15,426 nt of DNA from JBNRMR01 sp050309705 (GCA_050309705.1 JBNRMR010000029.1:1-15426), one strand, 5' to 3'. Positions 7,304 through 15,336 are shown, counted from the first letter of the stretch. Notes: generated from the sequence alone by a model not told the origin. Program-made: numbers and translations.

Positions 7304-7340
7304 CCGAAGCTCCTTAAAGTTATATTTTTTCGGAAAAGGG

Positions 7341-8057
7341 CTACATCCATTCGGGGCGCATTCTGGTGGTGATGGGATAGCCAATGGCCTGAATGTGCGA
7401 GGGGAGCAGGCCCATAATCTCCGGCTGAGCGGTAACTGCCCTGAGGGGAATGCCCAGCGCTATTGCCGCTTCCTCCACAATTTTTTGGCCGGCAATCACA
7501 TCCTGGGGGGTGGTCTGGGCGCCAAAGTTTGTGTTGTTTATCAGCGCGGAAGCATTCATCCTCGCCCGGGAAACGATCCTGCCATAAAGATCCACTATGC
7601 TTTCAACGGAGTTTGAAAAGGGGCGCAGGGTATTTACGACGAATATCATCTCAAAGTCGCTCTTGTCAAAATATGGTTTGTATCGTCCCAGAGCCACGGC
7701 GCCGGTGTCGTCACCGCCAACGTCGAACACCGTTTTTTCAACGGGGGCGTCAAAAACGGACTGTATCTGCGCTGGAAGGCCGGGTATGTCCACAGTGGTC
7801 AGCGCGAATGTGGGCGCAAGAAGCCGTATTCCCGCGCCTTCCACCAGCTCCCTTTGTTCGGCGCTTCTAAAGTAGGGGTTGACTATGTCCAGATCCACCA
7901 GGGCCACCTTTTCATGGCTCTTTTTCAGCTCCAGGGCGGTGTTAACCGAAATCTCCGTCTTGCCGCTGCCGTAATGCCCGCAAAAAACGGTTATCCTCCT
8001 GGCGAATATATCAGAAGCTTTTTTATATGTGTCAACATTTTCTCTTTCACTGCTCAT
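7341..8057 (-). CDS. MinD/ParA-like (SIMIBI-class) P-loop ATPase
   Basis: A 238-residue soluble nucleotide-binding protein. Walker A is GHYGSGKT (27-34), after a strand RITVFC. VALVDLDIVNPYF (51-63) is the Walker A' region with Asp55 and Asp57, and VFDVGGDDTGA (110-120) is the Walker B region. The layout resembles MinD/ParA/CooC proteins, but the signature lysine of the deviant Walker A (GKGGxGKT) is replaced: the loop reads G-H-Y-G. ATP-driven dimerisation of the ParA kind is therefore uncertain. Its start overlaps the upstream membrane-protein gene by 11 bases, with GGAG 10 bases before the ATG, so the two are translationally coupled and may form a membrane-associated complex. The substrate or cargo is unknown. 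An upstream in-frame ATG (8123) was rejected for lack of a ribosome site and because it sits deep in the previous gene. Confidence 0.82.
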   Translation of the reverse strand: MSSERENVDTYKKASDIFARRITVFCGHYGSGKTEISVNTALELKKSHEKVALVDLDIVNPYFRSAEQRELVEGAGIRLLAPTFALTTVDIPGLPAQIQSVFDAPVEKTVFDVGGDDTGAVALGRYKPYFDKSDFEMIFVVNTLRPFSNSVESIVDLYGRIVSRARMNASALINNTNFGAQTTPQDVIAGQKIVEEAAIALGIPLRAVTAQPEIMGLLPSHIQAIGYPITTRMRPEWM

Positions 8058-8676
8058 CTGTGGGGGACTCCGTTTCTTCAGGATTGGCAGGTTGACCGGC
8101 GCCAGAGGTCTGAGGGAATTCAATTACATTTTGGGGAAGACCCTCGTCCGGACGCTTGTCTGTGGTCAGCTCCTCCTCGTCCTGCATTATTTCAGGGAAT
8201 ATATATGATATATCCATTTCTTGGTTCGGTCCGTTTGGTGAGGGCATGTCTTCGCCTGAGACCGCCTCTGCTTCTCGCCGGGGCGTGACAGCGCGCTCAT
8301 ATTCGAATGTGGAAGGCTCGAAGGCGGGGGCATCCATGTAAAAGCTGTGCTGATAAGTGTCCGGCTCATGGGCGTTTTCACCTTCGTCAAAATCATCCGC
8401 GGGCATTTTTTTGCCACTTATTTTGTAATATAGCTTTCTCAGAAGGTCGTATACGAACAGCACAAACTTTACCGCCAAAGTTTCCCTGCCCTCGCGAAGG
8501 TAGTATAGCAGCATATCTATCGCAAAGGCGGCGGCGGACACCAAAAGGGCGATCATAAACCAGTGCTTGAAGAAAAAGTCCAGGCGGCCGGAGGTGATGA
8601 ACGACCATACCCAGTTGAAAAAACTCTCCATTATGTTGTAAATCCATCTGGAAAATTGATAAGCCTGGTCGGCCAA
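8047..8676 (-). CDS. Membrane protein with long acidic, probably disordered C-terminal tail
   Basis: A 209-residue protein of unknown function. Residues 1-35 are aromatic-rich and may form an amphipathic or re-entrant helix. Residues 36-59 are a clear membrane segment (HWFMIALLVSAAAFAIDMLL). Residues 60-90 are basic and amphipathic (LLRKLYYKISGKK). From about residue 92 to the end the chain is acidic and rich in Glu, Asp, Pro, Ser and Thr, with no fold visible. The start codon is TTG, supported by GGGAGGTG 7 bases upstream; no ATG is close. It follows cdaR by 52 bases and overlaps the ATPase gene by 11 bases. A role as a membrane tether for the ATPase or for CdaA/CdaR is inference from context. 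Confidence 0.75.
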   Translation of the reverse strand: MADQAYQFSRWIYNIMESFFNWVWSFITSGRLDFFFKHWFMIALLVSAAAFAIDMLLYYLREGRETLAVKFVLFVYDLLRKLYYKISGKKMPADDFDEGENAHEPDTYQHSFYMDAPAFEPSTFEYERAVTPRREAEAVSGEDMPSPNGPNQEMDISYIFPEIMQDEEELTTDKRPDEGLPQNVIEFPQTSGAGQPANPEETESPTDEQ

Positions 8677-8728
8677 TGCTTCACACCTCCCTCAAGTTTT
8701 GTCTTATGTGTTCGGGCCTTGCCCGGTG

Positions 8729-10048
8729 CTATTCTTCAGCGTCCTCCTCGGTGGATATCACCAGATTGACGGAGGCATTAGAGAAACTAACGCCAAGGGG
8801 TTGATCTTCGATGGTCAGCTCAAAGAGAACATCCGCAAGGTATTCGCCCTCAGTCATGGAGATCAGATTCACATAGGCTCTGATATCGCTGCGGTTCAGC
8901 CTGCTTATGAAGGATGCGGGGCCTTCCACCGCCACTGTAACAACGTCAGATTCAAGTTCGATGGCTGTGCCTTCGGGCTGGTTCCTGTATTCAACAGGTA
9001 TATTTGCTACGACAGTGGTGCTAAGCTCCTCGGTTATATCCACAAGGATTTCCGCGCTGGAAAAGCTCATCCATTTGACGCCGTTTTGCACTATCAGCTC
9101 CACTTCCTGGGAGAATGGTTCAAACATTCCCGTAAGGTCTATGGAGTTTACATAGACATAGTATATATTCTCAATATCCTCCGCATTTCCTGCAATCGTT
9201 ACTTCGTTGGGTATCAGCGTTATATCCCCAAGGACATAGCCGGGGAAGACCTCGCCCACGAAGCTTCCGCGCCATTGTATCGGCACTGTCTTTGTCTTGT
9301 ATATGCTGGAACGGACTATGACTGTCGGGGTGGAGACTTTGACGGTAGGCGCGTCGATGGGGTTATAATTTTCATCCGTCAGCAGAAACTCATATTGCTG
9401 GTTGATGCTCTGTGTTGCGTTTGTCAGATCCACTTCCACATAGGCATGCTTTATTGCCTGAACGTCGGACTCGGTGCCGGAAATGGATATTTTGGAGGGT
9501 AAAACGGATTTTTCATCGCTTGGGCGGATATAGCCTTCGGGCAGTGTGCCTGTGAAGACCACCGTTACGGGCAAGTTATCGTCCGTATAAAGCGACTCCA
9601 CGTCCAGAGTGATGGAGTCGGCCGGGTTGATGCGTTTTATGCCCAAATTGCCCGCACCTTGTATGTCCAGCCGAAGCTGCTGGCCCTTGCCCTCCCGCAG
9701 AATCTGGCTCAGGTCCAAAACGGCGCGAAGGTTGGAGCTGTTAAGCCCTGTGACGGCTGCCTTCGTTCCCTCAAGCTGCACGCTGACGGACTTGAGAGTA
9801 CCTGCGATTAGATCGTCCACGTCCTGTTTTAGGGCGAGGCCTCTTGCCTCCAGGTCTTCCGCGCCGACCACATGCACGGGGATGTTCGTTTCGGTGATCT
9901 GCCAGGTGGCGTCATCGCCGGAGATGACGGAGGCCCAGATTATGATTGCAAAGAATATGGAAAGAAGCCTTAGGGGGAAGGAGTCGTCAAAAAAATGGCG
10001 CACGAGTTCCTTTAGCTTTTCCCACACCGCAAGAAGCTTATTTTTCAT
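8729..10048 (-). CDS. cdaR: YbbR-domain regulator of the diadenylate cyclase
   Basis: A 439-residue membrane-anchored extracytoplasmic protein, the usual partner of CdaA in Firmicutes; it modulates c-di-AMP synthesis, probably through the transmembrane part of CdaA. A short basic/amphipathic cytoplasmic start is followed by one membrane helix (about 26-43, LRLLSIFFAIIIWASV). Repeated beta-rich YbbR units then make up the rest (roughly 50-135, 140-220, 230-310 and 320-410), with recurrent patterns such as VSVQLEGT, VTVAVEGP and the ending VNLVIST. The ATG has AAGGAGGG 8 bases upstream and lies 11 bases inside the end of cdaA, giving tight coupling. The C-terminus ends in an acidic DAEE tail. 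Length fits the family. Confidence 0.9.
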   Translation of the reverse strand: MKNKLLAVWEKLKELVRHFFDDSFPLRLLSIFFAIIIWASVISGDDATWQITETNIPVHVVGAEDLEARGLALKQDVDDLIAGTLKSVSVQLEGTKAAVTGLNSSNLRAVLDLSQILREGKGQQLRLDIQGAGNLGIKRINPADSITLDVESLYTDDNLPVTVVFTGTLPEGYIRPSDEKSVLPSKISISGTESDVQAIKHAYVEVDLTNATQSINQQYEFLLTDENYNPIDAPTVKVSTPTVIVRSSIYKTKTVPIQWRGSFVGEVFPGYVLGDITLIPNEVTIAGNAEDIENIYYVYVNSIDLTGMFEPFSQEVELIVQNGVKWMSFSSAEILVDITEELSTTVVANIPVEYRNQPEGTAIELESDVVTVAVEGPASFISRLNRSDIRAYVNLISMTEGEYLADVLFELTIEDQPLGVSFSNASVNLVISTEEDAEE

Positions 10049-10895
10049 CGGAATGGCCCTCCTTCTTCAAAAGCTGCGCCAGGAGAGTCTCCTTGGGCTT
10101 TGGCGCGAAGATTGGCGTCAGGAGTTCCTTGAGCCTGTCGGCGTCCAGATAGCGGGTGAGCCTGCCGTTTTGTGCGTATGAGATTATGCCGGTTTCCTCG
10201 CTCACGATGAGGGAAAGGCAATCCCTGCCTTCTGTAACGCCTATGGCTGCCCTGTGCCTGGTTCCAAGCTCCCTTGAAAGGCCGCTGTCCTCCGTGAGGG
10301 TCAGGTAGCAGCCGGCGGCGGCGATTCGGCCAAAGCTTATCAACACCGCGCCGTCATGCAGCGGGGTGTTGGGTTCGAATATATTCTCCAACAGTGCGGA
10401 GGATATGACGGAGTCTATCATGGTTCCGGTGGAGGCCACATCCCTAAGGCCGGTCTTTTGCTCGATAACTATCAGCGCTCCCACTTTGCGCTTTGAAAGA
10501 TTTGAAAGGGCGCGGATTATTTCATCGGTGATCTCCCTGCCGTCATAGCTTTCGGAAAGGTGGCGGATTGTGTCGATGTTGGCGCCTCGTCCCATGTGTT
10601 CCAAAGCGCTTCGAAGCTCCGGCTGGAAAAGTATTACCAAAACCACCGCGCCGGCCCCCACCACATAGCCCAAAAGCCATCTGATGGCCTGGAGCTTGAA
10701 AAGATTGGCAAGCCAAAGCGCCACCAGAACCAAAATCAAGCCCTTTATGACCTGGTTTGCGCGGGTGCGCCTGGTCAGCTTAAGCACCTGGTATATTATC
10801 ACTGCAACGATGGCGATGTCTATGTAGTTCAGCAAATCCAGCTGATTTATTGTTGATGTAAAAAAGTTGCTTACCGCTAACCAGAGCTCTTTCAT
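10038..10895 (-). CDS. cdaA: Diadenylate cyclase CdaA (c-di-AMP synthase)
   Basis: A 285-residue membrane enzyme condensing two ATP into cyclic di-AMP, a messenger controlling potassium, osmolyte and cell-wall homeostasis. Three N-terminal membrane helices (about 22-40, 50-66, 72-92) precede the DAC (DisA_N) domain, which has the catalytic DGA (181-183, LHDGAVLI) and RHR (213-215, LGTRHRAAIGV) motifs. FQPELRSALEHMG (90-102), characteristic of CdaA, marks the linker. AGAGGT stands 5 bases before the ATG. It heads a leftward operon with cdaR overlapping by 11 bases. In many Firmicutes the third gene is glmM; here it is replaced by a membrane protein, an ATPase and a CBS protein. All key residues are present, so the enzyme should be active. 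Confidence 0.97.
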   Translation of the reverse strand: MKELWLAVSNFFTSTINQLDLLNYIDIAIVAVIIYQVLKLTRRTRANQVIKGLILVLVALWLANLFKLQAIRWLLGYVVGAGAVVLVILFQPELRSALEHMGRGANIDTIRHLSESYDGREITDEIIRALSNLSKRKVGALIVIEQKTGLRDVASTGTMIDSVISSALLENIFEPNTPLHDGAVLISFGRIAAAGCYLTLTEDSGLSRELGTRHRAAIGVTEGRDCLSLIVSEETGIISYAQNGRLTRYLDADRLKELLTPIFAPKPKETLLAQLLKKEGHSDEK

Positions 10896-10944
10896 TTTTA
10901 CCTCTGCTCAACATATTTGTCCCATGTAATATCTTTCTAACTAT

Positions 10945-10973
10945 ATTATAATATAATTGTGAGAAAATATAAA
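10945..10973 (-). promoter_or_regulatory. Promoter of the cdaA operon
   Basis: On the minus strand TTTATA (10968-10973) is followed after 17 bases by a perfect TATAAT (10945-10950), 50 bases before the cdaA start. The surroundings are very AT-rich. Confidence 0.6.
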
Positions 10974-11023
10974 CACCACAGGCGAAGTTTATTGGGTTTT
11001 TCCCGTGGCGATTCATAAAAATG

Positions 11024-11032
11024 TGCTATAAT
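11024..11032 (+). promoter_or_regulatory. Extended -10 promoter for the DUF3006 - lonB pair
   Basis: TGCTATAAT (11024-11032) is a perfect extended -10 element. No good -35 is visible, which this promoter class tolerates. It is divergent from the cdaA promoter, with about 75 bases between the -10 boxes. Just downstream, TTTGCCGCAAA (11051-11061) is a short palindrome near +12 to +22 that could be an operator. The leader before the start at 11164 is about 125 bases. Confidence 0.5.
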
Positions 11033-11163
11033 GCCACTGAAAGTCCTGCGTTTGCCGCAAATATGAAACGAAGCCGGCAAGCTTAATGTTTCTATTGTGC
11101 CATTGAACAACCCGATAACAATGTGTGAACTTTTTTAAATGCCGGAAATAAAAGGTGGACGAT

Positions 11164-11412
11164 ATGAAAAAATATGTGATTGACAGGTTTATATTGGAAA
11201 ATGGCCGAAAAATGGCTGTCCTGGAAGAAGAAAACGGCCAGACACTCAGCCTGCCATTCGAAGCGCTGCCTGAAAGTTCCTGCGAGGGCGACGTTTTGCT
11301 GGAGGAAGCGGAAGGATACGCTATCGACAAGCGCGAAACCCTTCTGCGGCGGGAAAAGGCCACAAAAATGCTTGAAGAAATTGCCGGAAAAAGCAGCAAA
11401 AGGCCCATTTGA
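11164..11412 (+). CDS. DUF3006-type small protein
   Basis: An 82-residue soluble protein of unknown function. YVIDRFILENGRKMAVLEEE at the start and the later SCEGDVLL match the pattern of the DUF3006 family (YVIDRFE...AVLE, then GDVL), small beta-barrel-like proteins common in Firmicutes. The C-terminal third is a charged helix. The ATG at 11164 was chosen because AAAGGTGG ends 5 bases before it; a GTG three codons upstream lies within that ribosome site. lonB follows 78 bases after the stop with no terminator between, so co-transcription is likely. Confidence 0.8.
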   Translation: MKKYVIDRFILENGRKMAVLEEENGQTLSLPFEALPESSCEGDVLLEEAEGYAIDKRETLLRREKATKMLEEIAGKSSKRPI

Positions 11413-11490
11413 TAAACAAACTTCCAATAATTCTACAGTAATTTTTTGCGTGATAACGAGCAGAATAAGTCCCATAAAGGGGGGATTCTT

Positions 11491-13152
11491 TTGCTCAGCA
11501 CGCTTTTAGTTGTATTACAGCTCATGTTTTCGGGCGTTATCGCCTATTGTTTTTATGCCCAGATGAAGGCCAGCGGCGCCAAGAGCGCCGGCAAGCCCAG
11601 AAGATACACCAAGGAGATGGACAGCCTGCGGTCCATGCGCCAAATCAAGCTGAACACCCCGCTGAACGAGGCAATAAGGCCCAAAAAGTTCAGCGATATA
11701 ATCGGCCAGGAGGAGGGCCTTAAGGCCCTTTCGGCCATACTCTGCAGCCCGAACCCGCAGCATATAATCATATACGGACCTCCCGGCGTGGGGAAAACCT
11801 GCGCAGCCAGGGTGGCTTTGGAGGAAGCCAAGGCCTGCGGCCGCTCGCCCTTTCGCAAGAACGCGCCCTTTGTGGAGGTGGACGCCACAATAGTCCGCTT
11901 TGACGAGCGCGCTATTGCCGACCCGCTGATCGGCTCTGTCCATGACCCCATATATCAGGGCGCGGGGAGTTTGGGCGTGGCGGGAGTGCCTCAGCCCAAG
12001 CCCGGCGCTGTCACAAAGGCCCATGGCGGCATTTTGTTCATTGATGAAATCGGCGAGCTGCACCCCATCCAGATGAACAAACTTTTAAAGGTTATGGAGG
12101 ACCGAAAGGTGATGCTGGAAAGCGCCTATTACAACAGCGAAGACGCTGAAACCCCAGCATATATCCACGACGTTTTTAAGAACGGCCTGCCGGCGGACTT
12201 TAGGCTCATCGGCGCGACGACCAGATCCCCTGACAGCATTTCCCCGGCCATACGCTCAAGGGCGATAGAGCTATACTTCAAACCCCTAAACTCAGGGCAT
12301 ATCAGGCTCATCGCCAAGAACGCGGCAGCCAGCGCAGGGCTGGAGCTTACAAAGGATGCGTTAAACCTTGTGGCCCAATATGCAGGTGGTGGGCGCGACG
12401 CGGCGAACCTGGTGCAGGTGGCTGCGGGCTTTGCCCTGGGCGAGGACAGGGGCTGCATCTGCGCGAAGGACTTGCAGTGCGTGATCAAGTCGGGCAACTA
12501 TGCGCCAAGGCTTGACCGCAGGATAAAGGACTGCGAGGAGAGGGGCTATATTAACGGTCTTGCTGTGGCCGGGCCGGGCCTGGGATCGCTTTTGTGGATT
12601 CAGGCAGTGGCTGCCAAGGGCTCGGGCCGCTTTGAAGTGACGGGCATAATCGACGAGGAGGAGATGGGAGGCCAGGGCAGGAGCTCCCGCCGGCGCTCAC
12701 AGGCCAGTTGCTCAGTTAAAAATGTGCAGACGGCCCTTAAAAAAATTGGCATTGACCTTTCTTCCTATGACGTCCACATCGACTTCCCTGGCGGCGTTCC
12801 CATCGACGGCCCTTCAGCGGGAATCGCCATGGCGCTTTGCTGCTACAGCGCAATCACCGGAGTCAAATTCGACAGGACTGTGGCTGTCACAGGGGAAATT
12901 TCTCTCAGCGGCGAGGCAATGCCAGTGGGCGGAATTGCTGAGAAAGTGGAAGCGGCAAGGCTGGCCGGCGCGAAAAGAGTGATAATGCCGGCGTCCAATG
13001 CAGTGCATGCGGAGGCGGAAAACATCGAGATATGCCCCTGCAAAGACCTGTGGGAGGCCATAGAGCTGGCCCAGATGCGCGAAAGTGAGAGCGCGGCCAT
13101 ATTGCCTGCGCCGGCGCAGGAAGGTGCGATACTTACCGCCAGCGAAAGATAG
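11491..13152 (+). CDS. lonB: ATP-dependent protease LonB (membrane-anchored Lon-like)
   Basis: A 553-residue AAA+ serine protease degrading folded or damaged proteins; in Bacillus subtilis LonB acts in the forespore. A membrane anchor occupies residues 5-22. The AAA+ module has Walker A GPPGVGKT (96-103) and Walker B ILFIDEIGEL (181-190), with sensor/arginine-finger elements near GATTRSPDSISPAIRSR (241-257). The protease domain has the catalytic Ser442 in PIDGPSAGI and Lys485 in GGIAEKVEAA. The large N-terminal domain of LonA is absent. The start is the TTG at 11491, preceded by AAAGGGGGG at 6 bases; the resulting length equals B. subtilis LonB (552) almost exactly. An earlier in-frame TTG at 11446 has no ribosome site. 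No clear forespore promoter was seen in the 78-base gap upstream. A strong terminator follows directly. Confidence 0.95.
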   Translation: MLSTLLVVLQLMFSGVIAYCFYAQMKASGAKSAGKPRRYTKEMDSLRSMRQIKLNTPLNEAIRPKKFSDIIGQEEGLKALSAILCSPNPQHIIIYGPPGVGKTCAARVALEEAKACGRSPFRKNAPFVEVDATIVRFDERAIADPLIGSVHDPIYQGAGSLGVAGVPQPKPGAVTKAHGGILFIDEIGELHPIQMNKLLKVMEDRKVMLESAYYNSEDAETPAYIHDVFKNGLPADFRLIGATTRSPDSISPAIRSRAIELYFKPLNSGHIRLIAKNAAASAGLELTKDALNLVAQYAGGGRDAANLVQVAAGFALGEDRGCICAKDLQCVIKSGNYAPRLDRRIKDCEERGYINGLAVAGPGLGSLLWIQAVAAKGSGRFEVTGIIDEEEMGGQGRSSRRRSQASCSVKNVQTALKKIGIDLSSYDVHIDFPGGVPIDGPSAGIAMALCCYSAITGVKFDRTVAVTGEISLSGEAMPVGGIAEKVEAARLAGAKRVIMPASNAVHAEAENIEICPCKDLWEAIELAQMRESESAAILPAPAQEGAILTASER

Positions 13153-13162
13153 AATGCAAAGA

Positions 13163-13189
13163 AAGCGCGAAGAGAGATCGCGCTTTTTT
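13163..13189 (+). terminator. Intrinsic terminator after lonB
   Basis: AAGCGCGA (13163-13170) pairs with TCGCGCTT (13178-13185), an 8-bp GC-rich stem with a 7-base loop, followed by T6 overlapping its end. It begins 11 bases after the lonB stop. Confidence 0.88.
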
Positions 13190-13295
13190 GCGAACTTTTG
13201 GGCTTTGCAGAAGTGCGATGCAGGTTTTCACGCTGCTCCCTTTGCCGGGAGTCTGAGGCGGCGCTCTCGGAAAACCCTGCGTTATCATCCCATAC

Positions 13296-13484
13296 GTTGA
13301 TAGCTTTGTCCGCTGCACTGGTGATTTTGTCGCCCAGCAGGCAGTGATCAACGGCGCGTCGGATCTCTTTGTGGAGGTCTTCGGCGAAAAAGGCCGCCAT
13401 GCTCGCTCGGCTGTGGGCACAAACGCCCTGCCCATGGGCAAGGCGGTGGAAGTGGAGCTTATCGTGAAGGTTAAGGGCGTCTAA
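13296..13484 (+). pseudogene. C-terminal remnant of a RidA/YjgF-family gene
   Basis: A frame open from 13257 to the TAA at 13482-13484 encodes, from about 13296, a stretch containing VINGASDLFVEVFGEKGRHA and then RSAVGTNALPMGKAVEVELI. This is the conserved end of the longer (about 150-residue) RidA-like proteins: NGASDLLVEVFGE.GRHARSAVG...VEVELIVEV. The Arg in GRHARSAVG, which binds the substrate carboxylate in RidA, is kept. About 63 residues, less than half of such a protein, are present. The frame has a stop at 13254 and no start codon with a ribosome site, so the N-terminal half is gone. The remnant lies between the lonB terminator and the ABC exporter. RidA proteins remove reactive enamine/imine intermediates; this copy should be inactive. 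Confidence 0.8.
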
Positions 13485-13587
13485 TATCTTTTTAAAGATA
13501 GCGGGGGGGCAAAGCAGGATTAATGAATGACATGGGCGAATTATAGGGTAATGTAGAATAATTTTGCCATAGGAGAAAGCCGCAAGT

Positions 13588-15318
13588 ATGATCCGAAAAT
13601 TTATATCCTACTACAAGCCGCATAGAAAGGTGTTCTATACGGACATGTTCTGTGCCTTCCTTGTCGCGTGCTGCGATCTGGTGTATCCGCTGATAGCCAG
13701 GAACATAATCAACGATTATGTCCCCAACCGCACAATGAACCTCTTTGCCTTCGCTGCCGGGGGCCTTCTTTTGATATATATATTAAAAGCGGGCCTTAAC
13801 TATTACATACTCTACTACGGTCATGTGATGGGCGTGCGCATGCAGGGCGACATGAGGCGCGATGCTTTTCGCAGGATGCAAAAGTTGCCCTTTTCTTTCT
13901 TCGATGAAAACAAGACCGGCGGCATTATGAGCCGGATAGTCAACGACCTTATGGACATCACCGAGCTGGCCCACCATGGCCCGGAGGATCTTTTCCTGTC
14001 CGTGGTGATGCTGGTGGGATCATTTACGATCCTTTGCACGGTCAGCATTCCGCTTACCCTCATCATATTCTCGTCCATTCCATTCATTATTTTGTTTGCT
14101 GTGAAGATGCGCAAAAAGCTTATGGCGGCCTTCCTTAAGACCAGGGAGGAGATCGCCGAGGTGAATGCGAACCTTGAAAACTCCATCGCCGGCATCCGCG
14201 TTTCAAGGGCCTACACCAGTGCAGGCCACGAGGAAAGCAAGTTTGAGATGTTCAACAACCGCTTCATAAAGGCCAGGAGCAGCGCCTACAAGGCCATGGG
14301 CGAGTTCCACTCAGGCATGACATTCTTCATGGACGTTTTGTACCTGGTGGTATTGGTTGCAGGCGGCATCTTCTTCTTCAAGGGAACCATAGACGTGGGC
14401 GATTTCGCCATGTTCCTGCTGTACATTTCCACATTCCTAACGCCCGTCAGAAGGCTGGTGGGCTTCTTTGAGCAGTACCAAAACGGCATGACGGGCTTCA
14501 AGCGCTTCGAGCAGCTGATGGCAGAGCACGAAGAGCCTGAGGATCCGGATGCCATAGAGCTGGGGGACGTGGATGGCAGCATCGAGTTTAGGGACGTTTC
14601 CTTTCAGTATGAAACCAAGTCCGATGATGCCGTTGCCAACTTCAGAATAGAAAACCTTTCCCTCAAGCTGGACGCAGGCAAGACCGTCGCATTGGTTGGC
14701 CCCTCAGGCGGGGGTAAAACCACCCTTTGCCACCTGATCCCAAGGTTTTACGAGGTGGAGAGCGGAAGCATACATATCGACGGCCATGATATAACCAATG
14801 TGACGCGCCAATCTCTCAGAAAGAACATAGGCATGGTCGCCCAGGATGTATTCCTTTTTACCGGAACCATCAGGGAAAACATCGCCTATGGAAGGCTAGA
14901 TGCGACGGAGGAGGAGATCATCGAAGCGGCCAAGAAGGCCAACATACACGACTATATAATCACTCTTGAGGACGGCTACGACACCTACATCGGCGAGAGG
15001 GGCGTGAAGCTTTCCGGCGGCCAGAAGCAGCGGGTTTCAATCGCTCGGGTGTTCCTTAAAAACCCCGCTATACTGATATTGGACGAGGCCACCTCTGCCT
15101 TGGACAACGCCACCGAGATGCTGATTCAGGGAGCCCTGGAGAAGCTGTCGGAGGGGCGCACCACGATAATTGTCGCCCACAGGCTCTCCACAATCAAGAA
15201 CGCTGATGAAATCATCGTCATCAACGATGAGGGCGTGAAGGAGAGGGGAAACCACGACGATCTGCTGGACAAAGGCGGCATATACGCGCAGCTTTACCAG
15301 TACCAGTTCAGAGTTTAA
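13588..15318 (+). CDS. ABC exporter half-transporter (fused membrane and ATPase domains)
   Basis: A 576-residue protein of the MsbA/BmrA/LmrA-like class. The membrane domain (about 1-315) has six helices, near 17-37, 50-70, 130-152, 155-175, 240-262 and 270-292, with coupling-helix sequence FSFFDENKTGGIMSRIVND. The nucleotide-binding domain is complete: Walker A GPSGGGKT (371-378), Q-loop Gln419 (MVAQD), signature LSGGQ (475-479), Walker B ILILDEAT with catalytic Glu500, and switch His531 (VAHRLST). All ATPase residues are intact, so a homodimer could work; a heterodimer with a partner beyond the right edge is possible. AGGAGA lies about 11 bases before the ATG. The substrate is not evident; lipids, drugs or peptides are typical. 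No clear promoter was found in the 100 bases upstream. Confidence 0.93.
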   Translation: MIRKFISYYKPHRKVFYTDMFCAFLVACCDLVYPLIARNIINDYVPNRTMNLFAFAAGGLLLIYILKAGLNYYILYYGHVMGVRMQGDMRRDAFRRMQKLPFSFFDENKTGGIMSRIVNDLMDITELAHHGPEDLFLSVVMLVGSFTILCTVSIPLTLIIFSSIPFIILFAVKMRKKLMAAFLKTREEIAEVNANLENSIAGIRVSRAYTSAGHEESKFEMFNNRFIKARSSAYKAMGEFHSGMTFFMDVLYLVVLVAGGIFFFKGTIDVGDFAMFLLYISTFLTPVRRLVGFFEQYQNGMTGFKRFEQLMAEHEEPEDPDAIELGDVDGSIEFRDVSFQYETKSDDAVANFRIENLSLKLDAGKTVALVGPSGGGKTTLCHLIPRFYEVESGSIHIDGHDITNVTRQSLRKNIGMVAQDVFLFTGTIRENIAYGRLDATEEEIIEAAKKANIHDYIITLEDGYDTYIGERGVKLSGGQKQRVSIARVFLKNPAILILDEATSALDNATEMLIQGALEKLSEGRTTIIVAHRLSTIKNADEIIVINDEGVKERGNHDDLLDKGGIYAQLYQYQFRV

Positions 15319-15336
15319 CAGCAGTAAAAAAGAGCG

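Noticed and set aside
11413..11490. Forespore sigma-F/G promoter for lonB
   Set aside because: I could not find matching -35 and -10 elements at the right spacing.
13133..13441. Minus-strand frames opposite the RidA remnant
   Set aside because: They are antisense to clear RidA-like coding and to the lonB end, and have no ribosome sites.
13540..13560. Possible promoter for the ABC exporter with TAGAAT as -10
   Set aside because: No acceptable -35 at 16-18 bases; ATGACA upstream is 21 bases away.
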